From positions 1 to 22,345 of the forward strand of contig JBLHOS010000052.1 in assembly GCA_047623825.1 (NCBI GenBank): 22,345 bases of DNA, read 5' to 3'. The notes under the pieces were generated by a model, which had not been told where the DNA came from, made no database searches, and saw nothing but the letters and a program-made list of their open reading frames with translations. The position numbers and the translations under genes were made by a program. Shown here piece after piece: positions 1-7,473 of this stretch; within the stretch, counting starts at the first letter, position 1, and each line of letters starts with the position of its first letter. This DNA is from JBLHOS01 sp047623825. GTDB taxonomy: Bacteria; Pseudomonadota; Alphaproteobacteria; Rhodobacterales; Rhodobacteraceae.

Positions 1-203
1 ATTTTGTGCAGGCACAGATCAGCTTTCTGGATTTCTATGAAGGCCTGGTCTGCAGAAAGTTCACAGAAAATGAGCTGCAGTTCATCGCACCACCTAGAGG
101 TATGCGACGAGGATCTGGTGCAACAAACAAGAAGTTCCTCGCCAAAGGCGGCGGGATCGTCCGACCCGGCGCTTCAGCCGCGCGGGGGGGCACTCGCTCA
201 TGA
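1..203 (+). other. Open frame entering from the left edge, unrecognised
   Basis: A reading frame in phase with base 3 is open from the window edge to a TGA at 201-203, so it could be the 3' end of a gene that starts outside the window. The translation begins around VQAQISFLDFYEGLV and ends in a basic, glycine-rich tail. I recognise no family. The tail has low complexity, and a second frame (from base 4) is open across the same bases, so chance openness in GC-rich DNA is a real alternative. No start site can be judged. Confidence 0.2.
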
Positions 204-417
204 ACGAGGCATATGGCGCGATGTGCATACGAGATCTTCTTGGGAAAATCCTGTAGGCGCGACGGCAGCCGCCATCCGGGACGAAAAACGCTTGACCTCA
301 GGGCAGCGTCAGGTAGTCCGTGCTCAAACGGCCGACAACTTTGGGAATGTCGGGTTAGTCTCGATCCTTAAGCATGAGACACGCCATTCTGACGAATCTT
401 CCATCAAGGAATGTCCA

Positions 418-858
418 ATGACGAATATTATCGGTGTAATTACCGCATTGTGTGCGATTGCGTTGTCGCATTCTGTTTCTGCCCAACAAGGAACTAGCGA
501 TTTTGAGGCTCCGGTGACGTCGGATTTTATTTCATCTGACATCAGGTTTACCGGCGAGTTTGGGATTGTTTATGAATATCGGTGGCAAGTCACAGCCATT
601 GAGGGTTTTTTGGTTGTCTGCGGTGTTGGGGCATTAACGGAATCTCGAATGAGGCAAACGGTGGCCGACATGCTGGAAGAGGCAACAGTGGTTCTGGATG
701 ATCAGCCTATTTTTAGCGACATTTCGTTCTTTGGGCAGGCAGCAACGCCGCGACGGCTTGCCAATGGAATGGCAGTTTGTCGATTTACCGGGGTGACCGT
801 CCCACGAGATGCTTCAACGGTTGGTATCCGGTTCGAGGCCGCGTCGTTCCGTAACTAG
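418..858 (+). CDS. Small secreted protein of unknown function (146 aa)
   Basis: The frame is open further upstream, but the ATG at 418 is preferred because an AAGGA ribosome-binding site lies 7 bases before it and because it starts a clear signal peptide. Residues 1-22 are hydrophobic and end in VSA before QQG, a standard signal peptidase I site. The mature part of about 124 residues contains two cysteines, in VVCGVG (about residue 68) and AVCRFTG (about residue 121), which could form a disulfide in the periplasm. No membrane segment follows the signal peptide, and no catalytic motif or known domain is visible. It stands alone: the left neighbour is unrecognised and the right side is a decayed insertion-sequence region, so context gives no functional clue. 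It is probably an exported protein of restricted distribution. Confidence 0.6.
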   Translation: MTNIIGVITALCAIALSHSVSAQQGTSDFEAPVTSDFISSDIRFTGEFGIVYEYRWQVTAIEGFLVVCGVGALTESRMRQTVADMLEEATVVLDDQPIFSDISFFGQAATPRRLANGMAVCRFTGVTVPRDASTVGIRFEAASFRN

Positions 859-1204
859 TGCTGCCACCAAACAAACCACACCATTAATCGGGCGTGCGAA
901 ATCAGCCGCCAGTGTGGCTAATATGGCATTAGTGACGGTATTTACCTTACTGTCCAACTCTCGGGGGACATCGATATCGACTATCGAGTGAGCGGCCGCG
1001 GGGCACCCTGACCCTTGAGTGGGAAGTCTTCCTATAAGAAGTATGGCATTGATCAACATCAGAGCAAAACCTCGCCAGTCGCCGGAGCAAAACTGCGCCA
1101 CTTTTGGGATGTAGGTTTGCCCATAGACCCGCACGGCGGAGTGTCCCCAAAGAGCAATGAAGCTGTGCGGGGCTGTGGTCAAACCGGAGCGCGGTGTCTG
1201 CGGT
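859..1204. other. Gene-poor stretch beside the istB remnant
   Basis: No supported gene lies here. Short frames on both strands lack ribosome-binding sites and recognisable products. Downstream of the istB remnant (reading the minus strand), the segment at about 1080-1102 reads GTGGCGCAGTTTTGCTCCGG. From memory, this resembles the GTGGCTCAGTTTT-type sequence found between istB and the terminal repeat of many IS21-family elements, so part of this stretch is probably the element's degenerate right end. No intact terminal inverted repeat or target duplication could be fixed by eye. Confidence 0.35.
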
Positions 1205-1399
1205 TCAGGGTTTTCCCGATTGGCGACTGTGCGTGAGGCGGTAGCTCTCATCATTGATTTCCAGGATGTGAACATGGTGGGGCAGTCGATCAAGAAGTGC
1301 GCCTGTGAAGTACTCAGAACCAAAGGTGCCGGTCCATTCGCCGAGTGGTCGGTTGGACGTTATGATGGTTGATCCGCGTTCAAAGGGGCTTTGTGAAAT
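1205..1399 (-). pseudogene. istB: C-terminal remnant of IstB, the IS21-family transposition helper ATPase
   Basis: On the minus strand, one frame reads FERGSTIITSNRPLGEW and continues with TGTFGSEYFTGALLDRLPHH and VHILEINDESYRL, ending at a TGA at 1205-1207. This matches the conserved C-terminal part of IstB, the AAA+ ATPase that helps the IstA transposase of IS21-family elements. About 65 codons remain. Going upstream, an in-frame stop (TAA at 1400-1402) interrupts it, and the N-terminal part with Walker A and B motifs is absent, so this is a non-functional relic. No istA lies beside it. The family call rests on a recognised run of conserved residues. The exact 5' limit of the homology is uncertain, with the clearest match starting at about 1381. 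Confidence 0.8.
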
Positions 1400-1613
1400 T
1401 TAACTCATGGAATCGCGATCCCGAACCTCGGCTGCACATCCCGGTGATTTCTAATCTCGGATCGTTGTTTGTGGTCAATCACCATGCGACGCATCTACCA
1501 GTGGACGGGTCTGTGTACTTCACCGATACGCGCGAGTATCATACTGCCTTGAATGATTGCGAAAATCGGCGGGTCCATATTGTGGCCGCCCTGGCATATG
1601 AGCAGATTACAGA
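1400..1613. other. Intergenic stretch with an unassigned open frame
   Basis: A plus-strand frame beginning at a TTG (1369) is open to a TGA at 1615-1617, which overlaps the upstream ATG of the threonine aldolase gene as ATGA. Its 82-codon product resembles nothing I know, and its first bases lie antisense to the istB remnant, so it is more likely a fragment or a chance frame than a gene. The minus-strand frames here carry stops. The stretch may hold further debris of the insertion event, and it must also contain the promoter of the downstream gene. I could not identify that promoter with confidence. Confidence 0.25.
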
Positions 1614-2663
1614 ATGAATATTTATACCGGAATGTCCGATACCAATACGACCGATGTCTTGTGTGATTTTCGTAGTGATACGGTGACGCGGCCTGATGCC
1701 GCGATGCGTCAAGTGATGGCCGACGCCGATGTCGGGGACGATGTGTACGGTGAAGATCCGCAGGTCAACCTACTGGAGGGAGAGCTGTCGGAACGACTGG
1801 GCAAAGAGGCTGGTCTGTTTTTACCCACTGGTACGCAAAGCAATCTAGCATCGCTTTTGGCCCATTGTGGTCGAGGTGATGAGGCGATCGTGGGTGACCA
1901 GTATCATATCTATCATGATGAGGCGGCAGGCGCCTCGGTCCTTGGTGGAATAGCGCTTTTTGCGATTCCGACAATGGTTAATGGGGCGCTGGATCCAGCA
2001 GACATCACCGCTGCAATAAAGGACGACGACCCGCATTATGCGCGCAGTCGGCTGCTTTGCCTTGAGAATACAGTTAGCGGGCAGGCGATTGATTTGGACC
2101 AGATCCGGGCCTGTACCAATGCGGGCCGGGCTGCGGGTCTAAGTGTGCATTTGGACGGCGCGCGGTTTTTCAACGCGATCACTGCGTTGGAATGTGACGC
2201 GCCCGATCTTGCCGGGCTGTCTGATACTGTGTCTGTGTGTCTGTCCAAGGGTCTTGGTGCGCCGGCGGGGTCGGTCTTGGTCGGACCAAAGGACGTTATT
2301 GCGCGCGCGCGGCGCTACCGCAAAATGCTGGGTGGGGCGATGCGCCAATCGGGTGTTTTGGCGGCGGCGGGCCGACACACGCTAGCCTATCATGTTGCGG
2401 GTCTGAAGGATGATCACCAACGCGCGGCCCATTTTGGGGCTGCATTGATAGCACTGGGCGCAGGCGACGTTAAGATTGCCAGCAATATGGTGTTTTTTAC
2501 GCCTGCCGACGGTGTCCATGGCCCGATGCGTGAGGCATTGGCCGCCAAAGGCATCGTTATTGGCGGGCAGGCGCCCACCATCCGCATGGTTTTGCACCGC
2601 GACATCAATGACGCATCACTTGAGTATGCGATCAGCGGGTTCCGTCAGTTTTTCGGCGACTAA
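1614..2663 (+). CDS. ltaE: Low-specificity L-threonine aldolase
   Basis: This is a pyridoxal-phosphate (PLP) enzyme of aminotransferase fold type I that cleaves L-threonine or L-allo-threonine to glycine and acetaldehyde in the cytosol. The N-terminus carries the family signature DFRSDTVTRP (residues 18-27), followed by GDDVYGEDP (41-49), PTGTQSN (71-77) and HLDGAR (179-184), where the aspartate pairs with the PLP ring nitrogen. The Schiff-base lysine is Lys212 in CLSKGLGAPAGS. At 349 residues it has the normal family length. The start is not settled: ATG 1614 has no Shine-Dalgarno sequence, and ATG 1632 (six codons on) has only GGA directly against it, so either could be used, perhaps from a leaderless transcript. 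The gene stands alone between the istB remnant and a convergent DUF302 gene whose stop lies 12 bases away. Confidence 0.9.
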   Translation: MNIYTGMSDTNTTDVLCDFRSDTVTRPDAAMRQVMADADVGDDVYGEDPQVNLLEGELSERLGKEAGLFLPTGTQSNLASLLAHCGRGDEAIVGDQYHIYHDEAAGASVLGGIALFAIPTMVNGALDPADITAAIKDDDPHYARSRLLCLENTVSGQAIDLDQIRACTNAGRAAGLSVHLDGARFFNAITALECDAPDLAGLSDTVSVCLSKGLGAPAGSVLVGPKDVIARARRYRKMLGGAMRQSGVLAAAGRHTLAYHVAGLKDDHQRAAHFGAALIALGAGDVKIASNMVFFTPADGVHGPMREALAAKGIVIGGQAPTIRMVLHRDINDASLEYAISGFRQFFGD

Positions 2664-2675
2664 GCGGCGTCTTGG

Positions 2676-3143
2676 CTACTGCAATGCGTCGGCGGCCACA
2701 TCGGCAAACACGTCGTCAAGCTCGTCTGCAATCTGGGCCAGTGCGTCACCACCAGCCTCTAGATATGGTGCAAAGACGAAGCTTGGGGTTTTGTAGCTGA
2801 GGGTTGCGGTGCCGTCGCTGTTCTCGGTCACATAGAACCGGATCGGCGCCTCAATCATCGCCTCAGTGTTGAGGGCCAGAATCCGCACAGCAAAATCATT
2901 ATTGAAGGCGCCGATGATGCGATTGCCCGGTACGGTGATGCCGCGCGCCGCTGCTGCATCCGTTGGTCCGGCCTGCGTGACCACAGCCAGCCCGTTGGTG
3001 GAAATTGCCGCGCGGGTTGCTGATACAAGGCCCTGAAAATTCAGCTCGGTTGGGTGAATAACCCAACCCTCCTGGCTGTTTGGCATGTCTGCTTGCGCAA
3101 GGCCTGCCATGCCCAGAAAAATAAGAATAAGGATGTGACGCAT
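2676..3143 (-). CDS. Secreted DUF302-family protein
   Basis: The preferred ATG at 3143 follows GGAG with good spacing and opens a signal peptide of about 17-18 residues ending in GLAQA. An upstream in-frame start at 3200 would bury this signal peptide, so it was rejected. The mature part of about 137 residues has the pattern of the DUF302 family: a helix containing a Val/Ala-rich TRAAISTNGLAVV stretch, then AVRILALNTEAMIEAPIRFYV, then a strand-rich end (SYKTPSFVFAPY). DUF302 proteins are small alpha/beta proteins that are often exported; no reaction is established for them. The C-terminal 20 residues are acidic. It is transcribed divergently from dmdA and convergently with the threonine aldolase gene, with no obvious functional partner. 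Confidence 0.75.
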   Translation of the reverse strand: MRHILILIFLGMAGLAQADMPNSQEGWVIHPTELNFQGLVSATRAAISTNGLAVVTQAGPTDAAAARGITVPGNRIIGAFNNDFAVRILALNTEAMIEAPIRFYVTENSDGTATLSYKTPSFVFAPYLEAGGDALAQIADELDDVFADVAADALQ

Positions 3144-3456
3144 AGCTGTCTCCGGGTGATGGGCAGATATATAAACACGATGACACAAATCAGTGCCCAA
3201 CGCAGCGGTTGCCTAGTCAAACCTGCGTGACAGTAAATTCAGTACGAAACCTCACATATTCGATCTTATCGTGCACATTTTTGAGACGAAATGTCGCAAC
3301 TGGAAAAGTCATGGCGCGAATTGACCTGCGCGACCTGCTGTCTTTGGGCAAATCGAAATCTGGAGATTGTTCGAAAAACAGGGAAACCTCAAGATTCGCG
3401 GCAGTCTGGTCATGCACTCCGGAGGAGCGGGGTGCAGTCCTAGGGAGGGATCCGAA
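3144..3456. promoter_or_regulatory. Divergent intergenic region between the DUF302 gene and dmdA
   Basis: These 313 bases contain no gene that I can support and must carry the promoters of both divergent genes. On the minus strand, a TATATA-like -10 lies about 30 bases upstream of the DUF302 start. For dmdA no strong -35/-10 pair stands out; TTGCCT near 3209 followed by AGTAAA is only a weak candidate. A hairpin next to the dmdA ribosome-binding site is listed separately. Confidence 0.4.
3413..3436 (+). promoter_or_regulatory. Hairpin in the dmdA leader
   Basis: TGCACTCC (3413-3420) can pair with GGGGTGCA (3429-3436) around an eight-base GGAGGAGC loop, giving an 8-bp stem with one G-U pair. 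It ends six bases before the AGGGAGGGA ribosome-binding site of dmdA. The loop itself contains GGAGGAG, a second Shine-Dalgarno-like run. It may tune translation, but it matches no riboswitch class that I know. Confidence 0.4.
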
Positions 3457-4560
3457 ATGCCTGCAATTACCCCGTCCGCACGTGTGCGTCCGTCGCCGTT
3501 TTATGATGCAACCGTCGCCGAAGGTGTAACGTCCTTCACGTCTTACAATAACATGCTCATGCCAACAGGTTACGGGGATCCAGATGCTGAATATTGGCGC
3601 CTGATCGACGGCGTTAGCCAATGGGATGTCTCTGTTGAGCGTCAGGTCGAAATGATCGGCCCCGATGCAGGCCGGTTGGCCCAGATGCTGTGTGCGCGCG
3701 ATCTTAGTAAATGCAAGGTTGGTCAGGGTAAATACGTGCCGCTGTGCAACCATTGGGGTGTGTTGATCAATGATCCGATCCTGCTGAAATTGTCCGATGA
3801 CCGGTATTGGTTATCGATTGCTGATAGCAATATCTGGTTCTGGGCCCGCTCTATCGCCGCGGAACGTGGACTGGATGTCATTGTCCGAGAGCCCGACGTC
3901 TCACCGTTGGCAGTTCAGGGCCCGATGGCTGAGAACACGATGGCCTCGCTTTTGGGCGATTGGGTCCGTGATCTGAAATACTTCTGGTTTCGAGAGACTG
4001 TGCTGGACGGCATTCCGCTGGCTGTCGCACGGTCTGGTTGGTCCAAGCAGGGCGGGTTTGAGCTTTACCTGATGGATGGAACCAAGGGTACGCAATTGTG
4101 GAACTTGGTCAAAGAAGCGGGCAAGCCATGGGATATAGGCCCCGGCAATCCAAACCAGTCGGAGCGGGTTGAAAGCGGTCTGTTATCTTATGGATCTGAC
4201 ACAGATGACCGGACCACGCCGTTTGAGGTTGGTCTTGGCAACTACGTCGATCTGGATATTGACGACGATGTCGTCGGCATCAAAGCCCTGCGCGAAATTG
4301 TGTCGCGGGGGCATCAACGCCACCAGCTTGGTGTGATTTTCGACGATGATGCGGCCGCTGTTGCCCATCCAACGTGGTTGCCGCTGTCGGTCAATGGTCA
4401 GGAAATGGGCCATTTGACCATCAGCGTGCAATCGCCTCGGTTGGAAAAAACGATTGGGTTGGCGCTACTCTCAACCGAATGTCGCCCCGGTGACCGGATC
4501 GAGGTGCGCAAGGGCACAAATGTCGCCCACGGAACGCTTACGACATTGCCGTTTATCTGA
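3457..4560 (+). CDS. dmdA: Dimethylsulfoniopropionate demethylase (GcvT-like)
   Basis: This is the tetrahydrofolate-dependent enzyme that takes one methyl group from DMSP to give methylmercaptopropionate and 5-methyl-tetrahydrofolate. It belongs to the glycine-cleavage T-protein (GcvT) superfamily. The start at 3457 has a strong AGGGAGGGA site six bases upstream and gives 367 residues, close to the usual DmdA length; the longer open frame from 3367 has no such support. Motifs seen include YNNMLMPTGY (30-39), WDVSVERQVE (56-65), SPLAVQGP (149-156), ARSGWSKQGGFELY (191-204) and RVESGLLSYG (237-246). All of these fit the DmdA branch better than the true T-protein or sarcosine/dimethylglycine dehydrogenase branches. 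The next gene is acuI, the same order that I recall from Ruegeria pomeroyi, which strengthens the assignment. DmdA-like paralogues acting on other substrates exist, so substrate specificity is inferred. Confidence 0.78.
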   Translation: MPAITPSARVRPSPFYDATVAEGVTSFTSYNNMLMPTGYGDPDAEYWRLIDGVSQWDVSVERQVEMIGPDAGRLAQMLCARDLSKCKVGQGKYVPLCNHWGVLINDPILLKLSDDRYWLSIADSNIWFWARSIAAERGLDVIVREPDVSPLAVQGPMAENTMASLLGDWVRDLKYFWFRETVLDGIPLAVARSGWSKQGGFELYLMDGTKGTQLWNLVKEAGKPWDIGPGNPNQSERVESGLLSYGSDTDDRTTPFEVGLGNYVDLDIDDDVVGIKALREIVSRGHQRHQLGVIFDDDAAAVAHPTWLPLSVNGQEMGHLTISVQSPRLEKTIGLALLSTECRPGDRIEVRKGTNVAHGTLTTLPFI

Positions 4561-4592
4561 AACTTCATAACATCATTTCTGAATTTCACCTG

Positions 4593-4618
4593 AATCCCGC
4601 CAATATGGCGGGATTTTT
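4593..4618 (+). terminator. Intrinsic terminator after dmdA
   Basis: ATCCCGCCA (4594-4602) pairs perfectly with TGGCGGGAT (4606-4614) around an ATA loop and is followed by TTTTT. It lies 33 bases past the dmdA stop and about 100 bases before acuI, so it would stop or thin out read-through from dmdA into acuI. Confidence 0.85.
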
Positions 4619-4714
4619 CTTGCGAGAGAGCCGCAGAGTTGAAATGTCTGACCCCAAGGAAAGGGCCACTTAGATTAGGGGGCCCAAAAGATATGTTTTT
4701 GAGGGAGAATTCAA

Positions 4715-5707
4715 ATGAGCTTTAATGCATTGGTCGTCGAAAAAGACGAAGATGGCAAAACCCACGCAGCTGTGACGCAGCTGACTGTTGATCAGCTGCC
4801 CGCAGGCGATGTGATCGTCGCGATTGATTATTCCACTGTAAATTACAAAGACGGCCTGTGCGTTGGTCCGGGCGGGGGATTGGTGCGCAACTATCCGCAC
4901 GTTCCCGGCATCGACTTTGCAGGCACTGTCGAGGCGTCAGATGATCCGCGCTACGCTGTTGGCGATAAAGTCGTATTGACTGGTTGGCGCGTCGGTGAGG
5001 CTCATTGGGGCGGCTACGCCCAAAAGGCGCGCGTCAAAGCTGATTATCTGGTGCCACTGCCAGCAGGTCTGACCACTCGTCAGGCAATGGCTGTGGGTAC
5101 CGCTGGATTTACCGCCATGCTAGCGGTTATGGCGCTGGAAGATCACGGACTGGTGCCGGGCAACGGCCCTGTGTTGGTGACGGGTGCTGCGGGCGGTGTC
5201 GGATCGGTCGCAACTGCGATCCTGTCAAACCTTGGGTATGAGGTCGCAGGCGTCACAGGACGGCCTGAGACGGCAGATTACCTCAAAAGCCTTGGAGCCA
5301 CGCAGATCGTTGCGCGCGAAGAGATCAATGAGACGACAAAGCGCCCGCTAGAAGCAGAAGTCTGGGCCGGTTGCGTCGACGCGGTTGGCGGGGCGATGTT
5401 GGCGCGGGTATTGGGCCAGATGAAATATGGGGCGTCAGTGGCGGCTGTTGGGCTGGCTGGTGGCGCAGGTCTGCCCACAACCGTGATCCCGTTCTTGCTT
5501 CGTGGTGTGAACCTGCTGGGCATCGACAGTGTAATGCAGCCATACGACAACCGGGTGCGGGCATGGGCACGGATTGCGGAAGATCTGCCGATGGACAAGC
5601 TAGAGGCGATGATCCAGCCCGCGACCTTGTCCGATTTGCCGGATCTGGGGCGTAATATTCTGAAGGGTCAGGTCAAAGGTCGGGTTGTGGTTGACGTGAA
5701 CGCCTGA
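4715..5707 (+). CDS. acuI: Acryloyl-CoA reductase AcuI (YhdH/MDR family)
   Basis: This is a cytosolic NADPH-dependent medium-chain reductase that converts acryloyl-CoA to propionyl-CoA and so detoxifies the acrylate-derived product of DMSP catabolism. The 330-residue length is typical of AcuI/YhdH. Visible motifs are STVNYKDGL (40-48), PGIDFAG (64-70), GWRVGEAHWGG (90-100), the nucleotide-binding TGAAGGVGS (156-164) and the C-terminal GRVVVDVN. It has no catalytic zinc cysteine cluster, as expected for this branch. The start at 4715 is well supported by GAGGGAG (4701-4707). It follows dmdA on the same strand but lies behind that gene's terminator, so it may depend on partial read-through or on a promoter in the 100-base gap. 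No acuR regulator gene is present nearby. Confidence 0.88.
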   Translation: MSFNALVVEKDEDGKTHAAVTQLTVDQLPAGDVIVAIDYSTVNYKDGLCVGPGGGLVRNYPHVPGIDFAGTVEASDDPRYAVGDKVVLTGWRVGEAHWGGYAQKARVKADYLVPLPAGLTTRQAMAVGTAGFTAMLAVMALEDHGLVPGNGPVLVTGAAGGVGSVATAILSNLGYEVAGVTGRPETADYLKSLGATQIVAREEINETTKRPLEAEVWAGCVDAVGGAMLARVLGQMKYGASVAAVGLAGGAGLPTTVIPFLLRGVNLLGIDSVMQPYDNRVRAWARIAEDLPMDKLEAMIQPATLSDLPDLGRNILKGQVKGRVVVDVNA

Positions 5708-5729
5708 ACGCCGACTGATAAGTCATTCA

Positions 5730-5761
5730 AAGGGCTGCCATAATTTGGCAGCCCTTTTTTT
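5730..5761. terminator. Bidirectional terminator between acuI and the ABC operon
   Basis: AAGGGCTGCCA (5730-5740) pairs perfectly with TGGCAGCCCTT (5746-5756) around TAATT. On the plus strand, T bases run on to 5761. On the minus strand the stem is followed by only a short T stretch after AAGGGC, so it is strongest for acuI. It probably also ends the convergent ABC transporter operon, which stops two bases away at 5764. Confidence 0.88.
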
Positions 5762-5763
5762 GT

Positions 5764-7473
5764 TCAGGCGATCTCAGCGGCTAAGCCGTCATTGGATAGG
5801 CCGTCCAATCGTGGCATCAGCGACAACAACTCTGCGGTGTAGGGATGCTGGGGATTGGCAAATAGATCTTCGGTATTTGCGATCTCAACCAGCTGACCGT
5901 TGCGCATGACACCGACGCGGTCGCACATCTGGCGCACCACCGGAAGGTCGTGTGAGATAAACAACATCGTTAGATTAAGGTGTTCCTGTAAGTCTTTGAG
6001 AATATTCAGAATTTGCGCTTGGATCGAGACGTCCAGTGCCGATGTAGGTTCATCACATATCAGGAATGTCGGCTGAGTGGCCAAGGCACGCGCGATGGAA
6101 ATTCGCTGGCGTTGTCCGCCCGAAAACTCATGTGGGTACTTCACACCGGCCGATGCGCCAAGCCCAACCCGGTCCAACAACTCTGACACACGGGCCTGTA
6201 GCGCGGCCCCGTGTAACAGGCCGTGATGGCGGGCGGGTTCGGCAATGATTTGGTCAACGCGCATCCGTGGGTTCAGGCTGGAATAGGGATCTTGGAAGAT
6301 CATCTGGATCTGCTTGCGGTAGCTGTCGGGCACACCTTTGGCGGTTGAGGTCACGTCTTGGCCCTGAAAACTTACAGTGCCGCCGTCGACGTTATAAAGC
6401 CCTGCAATCATCCGCGCGATGGTCGACTTGCCAGAGCCGGACTCGCCCACAAGACCAAACACTTCACCCTGCCGGATCGAAAAGCTGGCCTGATCTACTG
6501 CTGTAAAATATTCGCGGTAAGACGGTAGCAGAGCGGGCTTTTGCAAGAACCGCTTTGTGATCCCTCGGACCTCAAGCAACTCTGCACCACGCTCAGCGGT
6601 GTTGTGAGGCCAATTGCGCGCCAGATCCTCAATCTTGAACTCGGTCACGCGCCCGCCATATGAAATCAGAGGAAAGCGGCGCAACTTGATGGTTGGCCTT
6701 GGCACCGCCGCAATCAGCGACTTGGTATAGGGATGGGTTGGCGCCCCCATCACTTGCGCGGTCAGTCCGGTCTCAACCACGGCACCTTGGTACATCACTG
6801 TCACCTTGTCGGTGGTGTCTGCTATGACGCCCATATCATGCGTGATCAAAATGACGCCGACTTGACGCTCATTCGCTAACTCTTTGATCAAGCTAAGAAT
6901 TTGCGCTTGAATAGAGACATCCAGTGCTGTGGTCGGCTCATCGGCAATGATGACATCGGGTTCAGAGCAGAGCGCCAGAGCGATGACCACACGTTGCCGC
7001 ATTCCGCCAGAGAACTGATGCGGATACTGGTCAACACGTGTCTCGGCGTTTGGTATTCCGACCCGGTTAATCAGTTCGATTGCGCGGGTGTTTGCCTCAA
7101 CCTCTGACATATCCAGATGGACGCGGATGGTTTCAACCAATTGCTGGCGGACCGTGAATAGCGGGTTCAATGAGGTTAGGGGGTCTTGGAAAATCATTGA
7201 GATCTTCTTGCCGCGCAGAGCCTGCATCGCGCCGGTATCCAGCCCCGAAATTGTTTCCCCCTTAAAACGGATCGTCCCGTTGGTGATGTGACCAGGCGGA
7301 TCCAACAGCCCCATAATGGCGGCGCCAATGGTCGATTTTCCGGCCCCGGACTCGCCCACTAGCCCATGGATTTCACCGGGTTCAACCGTCAGATTTGCGC
7401 GGTCAACCGCCACAAACACTTGTTTACGGGTTGGAAACTCAACCGTCAGATCCTCAATTTCAAGCAAAGCCAT
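5764..7473 (-). CDS. Fused double ATPase of a peptide-class ABC importer (DppD-DppF type)
   Basis: One polypeptide of 569 residues carries both nucleotide-binding domains that Escherichia coli encodes as DppD and DppF. Domain 1 (about 1-260) has Walker A GESGAGKST (40-48), Q-loop in IFQDPLTSLNP, ABC signature FSGGMRQ (154-160), Walker B ending ADEPT (177-181) and switch histidine 212, then the HPYTKSL tail typical of oligopeptide ATPases. A linker of about 40 residues leads to domain 2 (about 299-560), with GESGSGKST (343-351), FSGGQRQ (450-456), CDEPT (473-477), His508 and HPYTAELL. Both sites look catalytically intact. Its start codon overlaps the stop of the upstream permease gene by one base (TGATG), so translation is probably coupled. 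It is the last gene of the operon. Confidence 0.93.
   Translation of the reverse strand: MALLEIEDLTVEFPTRKQVFVAVDRANLTVEPGEIHGLVGESGAGKSTIGAAIMGLLDPPGHITNGTIRFKGETISGLDTGAMQALRGKKISMIFQDPLTSLNPLFTVRQQLVETIRVHLDMSEVEANTRAIELINRVGIPNAETRVDQYPHQFSGGMRQRVVIALALCSEPDVIIADEPTTALDVSIQAQILSLIKELANERQVGVILITHDMGVIADTTDKVTVMYQGAVVETGLTAQVMGAPTHPYTKSLIAAVPRPTIKLRRFPLISYGGRVTEFKIEDLARNWPHNTAERGAELLEVRGITKRFLQKPALLPSYREYFTAVDQASFSIRQGEVFGLVGESGSGKSTIARMIAGLYNVDGGTVSFQGQDVTSTAKGVPDSYRKQIQMIFQDPYSSLNPRMRVDQIIAEPARHHGLLHGAALQARVSELLDRVGLGASAGVKYPHEFSGGQRQRISIARALATQPTFLICDEPTSALDVSIQAQILNILKDLQEHLNLTMLFISHDLPVVRQMCDRVGVMRNGQLVEIANTEDLFANPQHPYTAELLSLMPRLDGLSNDGLAAEIA

Noticed and set aside
814..1323. Minus-strand open frame of 169 codons across the istB remnant
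   Set aside because: It is in a different frame from the IstB-like translation, has no ribosome-binding site and no recognisable product, so it is probably a chance frame over insertion debris.
3400..3456. Riboswitch (SAM or glycine type) in the dmdA leader
   Set aside because: The hairpin lacks the conserved core bases of those classes as I know them; only a simple stem-loop can be supported.
3217..3753. Minus-strand open frame of 178 codons over the dmdA start
   Set aside because: It lies antisense to dmdA and its leader, resembles no family, and dmdA is well supported by motifs and ribosome-binding site.
3457..4560. Glycine cleavage T-protein (gcvT) as the identity of this gene
   Set aside because: The fold is shared, but the motifs fit the DmdA branch, no gcvH or gcvP is adjacent, and acuI follows directly.
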